Both the position numbers and the translations under genes were made by a program. Positions 4,720 to 5,837 of a stretch of DNA of 5,837 bases are shown piece by piece. Source of the stretch: an uncultured Clostridia bacterium. GTDB taxonomy: Bacteria > Bacillota > Clostridia > Christensenellales > CAG-314. The notes under the pieces were generated by a model, which saw only the letters and a list, made by a program, of their open reading frames with translations, ran no database searches and was not told the origin of the DNA. The stretch spans positions 1 to 5,837 of the forward strand of contig CAKRAM010000124.1 in the NCBI GenBank assembly GCA_934294965.1, written 5' to 3'. Numbering within the stretch: the stretch's first letter is position 1; every line of letters begins with the position of its first letter.

Positions 4720-5100
4720 GTGAAAGAAAATTATCAAGTAATATTTTGTATCGTAAATGCAGGCTTTACCGATGCCGCAATGGATTTTGCTCGCGAAGCG
4801 GGTGCAAAGGGCGGCACTATTATGCACGCTCGCGGAACTGCAAATTTGGGAGCGGAAAAAATGTTCGGCATAACGGTTCAACCGGAAAAGGAAATCGTTA
4901 TGATCATCGTCGAAGATTCCGTTCGCGACGACATTATGCACGCTTTGTATCGCGGTGTCGGACAAAAAACCGAGGCGCAAGGCATTGCGTTTTGTATGCC
5001 GGTGGACGGCGTGGCGGGGCTCGGTCAATCGCTCGCAAAGCCTGCCGCGCAAGTTGCCGAAGCAGAAACACAAACTGCGGAACAACCCGAACAAAAGTAA
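4720..5100 (+). CDS. PII-like regulatory protein, second of two (DUF1538-associated)
   Basis: A 126-residue PII-type protein, clearly related to but diverged from the preceding one. Strand 1 YQVIFCIVN (5-13), a helix (16-28), strand 2 with GGTIMHARGTAN (31-42), a loop, FGI (49-51), strand 3 EIVMIIV (58-64), a helix (67-79) and QGIAFCMPVDGVAGL (87-101) follow the PII order. The motifs GTAN, FGI, GIAF and P-x-x-G-x-x-G are shared with its neighbour, but the Gly-Lys-Gly of the B-loop is replaced by Ala-Gln-Gly, so nucleotide binding may differ. The loop after GTAN is four residues longer. Residues 105-126 are a low-complexity Ala/Gln/Glu tail, probably disordered. The GTG start lies eight bases after the previous stop, and its ribosome binding site AGGTGA (4710-4715) overlaps that stop codon, implying coupled translation. 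The two paralogues may form separate trimers or a mixed one. Confidence 0.82.
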   Translation: MKENYQVIFCIVNAGFTDAAMDFAREAGAKGGTIMHARGTANLGAEKMFGITVQPEKEIVMIIVEDSVRDDIMHALYRGVGQKTEAQGIAFCMPVDGVAGLGQSLAKPAAQVAEAETQTAEQPEQK

Positions 5101-5370
5101 CACCGGTTCGGCAGTTTTCCTCAAAACCAAAATGGCATATATACCGTACGAAGTTAAATTACGAAACAAGTTCAAAATCTGCAAAATCCTTGTGGTTTTG
5201 ACGCAATAACTTTCGTTTTTGTACGTCAAGTATGTAAAACTGCGTAGAGGAGGTCGGTATAAGCGATTATACCATCTACTATTTAGGTAACGATTAGCGG
5301 AGTTAACGCTTTCTTGCTCGAAAAATCTTTGACCGATTGCGCAGGAAAGCACACTTTACCATAACAACAC
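5101..5370. other. Gene-free 3' region before the terminator, with a structured segment
   Basis: No credible reading frame exists in these 270 bases. They separate the second PII gene from its terminator, an unusually long 3' untranslated stretch. Visible elements are a dyad TTGACG (5198-5203)/CGTCAA (5224-5229) and a hairpin GGTATAA (5256-5262)/TTATACC (5267-5273) closed by the GNRA-type loop GCGA. That hairpin lies within an outer stem GTAGA (5244-5248)/TCTAC (5275-5279), and a GGAGG lies in the bulge between the stems. A weak promoter-like pair TTTTCC (5115-5120) and TATATA (5138-5143), 17 apart, points to the right. A separate noncoding RNA ending at 5402 is possible but unproven. Confidence 0.5.
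5266..5274 (-). promoter_or_regulatory. Extended -10-like sequence on the minus strand
   Basis: On the minus strand this reads TGGTATAAT, the consensus extended -10 and identical to the one at 1161-1169. No -35 better than TCGTTA is present, and transcription from it would run antisense into the second PII gene. The same bases form one arm of the hairpin at 5256-5273, so the match may be a by-product of that structure. Confidence 0.3.
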
Positions 5371-5402
5371 AAAAGCCGTTCGGTTATTCCGAGCGGCTTT
5401 TT
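5371..5402. terminator. Strong, probably bidirectional terminator
   Basis: AAAAGCCGTTCGG (5371-5383) and CCGAGCGGCTTTT (5389-5401) form a 13-pair stem with one G-T pair around the loop TTATT, ending in TTTTT on the plus strand. The A run on the left arm becomes TTTT on the minus strand. It sits between convergent transcription units: the DUF1538-PII operon from the left and the permease-like gene from the right. Confidence 0.9.
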
Positions 5403-5676
5403 GCTGTATTTCGTGTGGTTATTTGTTCAACGACTGAAAAGTTTTTTTGGGTTTGTTAAGCATTTTTGTAAATGGTTGAAGCAGCAATTGTTTCCTGCGC
5501 CGATATATCCGTGTGGGAGTTTATTTGCTCGGGATTGTGCCTTTAACTAAATAACCGGGATTTTCGGCTTCGACTTACAAACGACGTTGCTCCTCGATGT
5601 GGTTCGATTTTTCGTCGCTAAAACGGCATTTTTGCAATCGTTGAAGTTTTGTTTTTGAAGATTTTGTGGCGGTCAA
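5403..5676. other. Intergenic region, nothing convincing
   Basis: No reading frame or recognisable RNA is visible on either strand. A partial direct repeat CGGGATT occurs twice (near 5529 and 5557), and a weak minus-strand hairpin with a bulge lies near 5615-5640. This stretch is probably the 3' untranslated part of the permease-like transcript up to the terminator at 5371-5402. Confidence 0.5.
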
Positions 5677-5837
5677 CTATTCTTTTGCGCCGTCCGCTTG
5701 TTCGGTTTCAACCTTTTTGTTTTTGTCGGACTTGCCGCAAAGCAGGTTAATCAAAATTCCCAAAATCAATGCGCAGGCAACCGAGGTTATTTGAATTTCG
5801 CCTATTTGCACAATCATTCCGCCTACGCCGGCAATCA
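5677..5837 (-). CDS. C-terminal fragment of a probable uracil/xanthine permease (NCS2/NAT-like), cut by the window edge
   Basis: Only the last 52 codons and the TAG stop (5677-5679) are in the window; the gene continues to the right. The fragment reads as a glycine-rich turn and membrane segment, G-V-G-G-M-I-V-Q-I-G, then a second hydrophobic helix V-A-C-A-L-I-L-G-I-L-I-N-L-L. A charged tail rich in Lys, Glu and Asp closes it. The pattern 'GxGG...IG...(A)(L)xGIxxNL' is what I recognise as the C-terminus of UraA-type nucleobase:cation symporters (xanthine/uracil permease family), where the last two helices have this order. The family call rests on a short piece and is moderate. Some of this family in Bacillota belong to purine/pyrimidine salvage operons, but the neighbours here do not bear on that. 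It converges on the PII operon and probably shares the terminator at 5371-5402. Confidence 0.65.
   Translation of the reverse strand, partial: IAGVGGMIVQIGEIQITSVACALILGILINLLCGKSDKNKKVETEQADGAKE

Noticed and set aside
4746..5209. Arg/Cys-rich plus-strand frames overlapping the second PII gene
   Set aside because: They are out-of-frame readings of the PII gene, with no starts supported by a ribosome binding site.
4705..5352. 215-codon minus-strand frame opposite the second PII gene
   Set aside because: No ribosome binding site; its sequence is the shadow of the PII frame and the 3' region, with no family resemblance.
1..5837. CRISPR array, insertion sequence or toxin-antitoxin module
   Set aside because: No regularly spaced direct repeats, transposase-like frame, terminal inverted repeats or paired small toxin/antitoxin genes could be found.

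Overview
The window looks like a stretch of chromosome from a Bacillota, probably clostridial, genome. The supports are strong AAAGGAG- and GGGAGG-type ribosome binding sites, sigma-A-type promoters with extended -10 elements, hairpin-plus-U-run terminators, a CCA-encoding tRNA gene and mid-range GC. This assignment is inference from style; there is no taxonomic marker apart from one tRNA. I see no mobile element, CRISPR array or sign of recent transfer.

Layout, left to right. (1) A complete tRNA-Ala(GGC) gene with its own terminator (17-142), then about 410 bases without a gene. (2) A divergent pair: a small TfoX N-terminal-domain-like protein on the minus strand (556-870) and a NagD-like HAD-IIA phosphatase on the plus strand (1309-2091). 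Each has a recognisable promoter, and the stretch between the promoters carries two inverted repeats. (3) A 712-base gap (2092-2803). It holds an orphan minus-strand terminator-like hairpin and then a compact structured RNA (about 2550-2659) with an extended -10 promoter, a long closing stem, two internal hairpins, exposed C/U-rich segments and a run of eight T. A second terminator-like hairpin follows. (4) A tight three-gene operon (2804-5100): a duplicated DUF1538 multipass membrane protein and two different small PII-like proteins, with 12- and 8-base gaps. (5) About 270 bases without a gene, ending in a strong, possibly bidirectional terminator (5371-5402). (6) The last 52 codons of a minus-strand gene that resembles the C-terminus of a uracil/xanthine permease (5677 to beyond the window).

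The main interest is the DUF1538-PII-PII operon and the structured RNA in front of it. PII proteins typically sit in trimers on membrane transporters and adjust them to energy or nitrogen status. Two diverged PII paralogues with shortened T-loop regions, co-encoded with an uncharacterised pseudo-symmetric membrane protein, suggest an uncharacterised transporter and its dedicated sensors. The RNA is either the operon's attenuating leader or an independent small RNA with anti-Shine-Dalgarno segments; the sequence alone does not decide.
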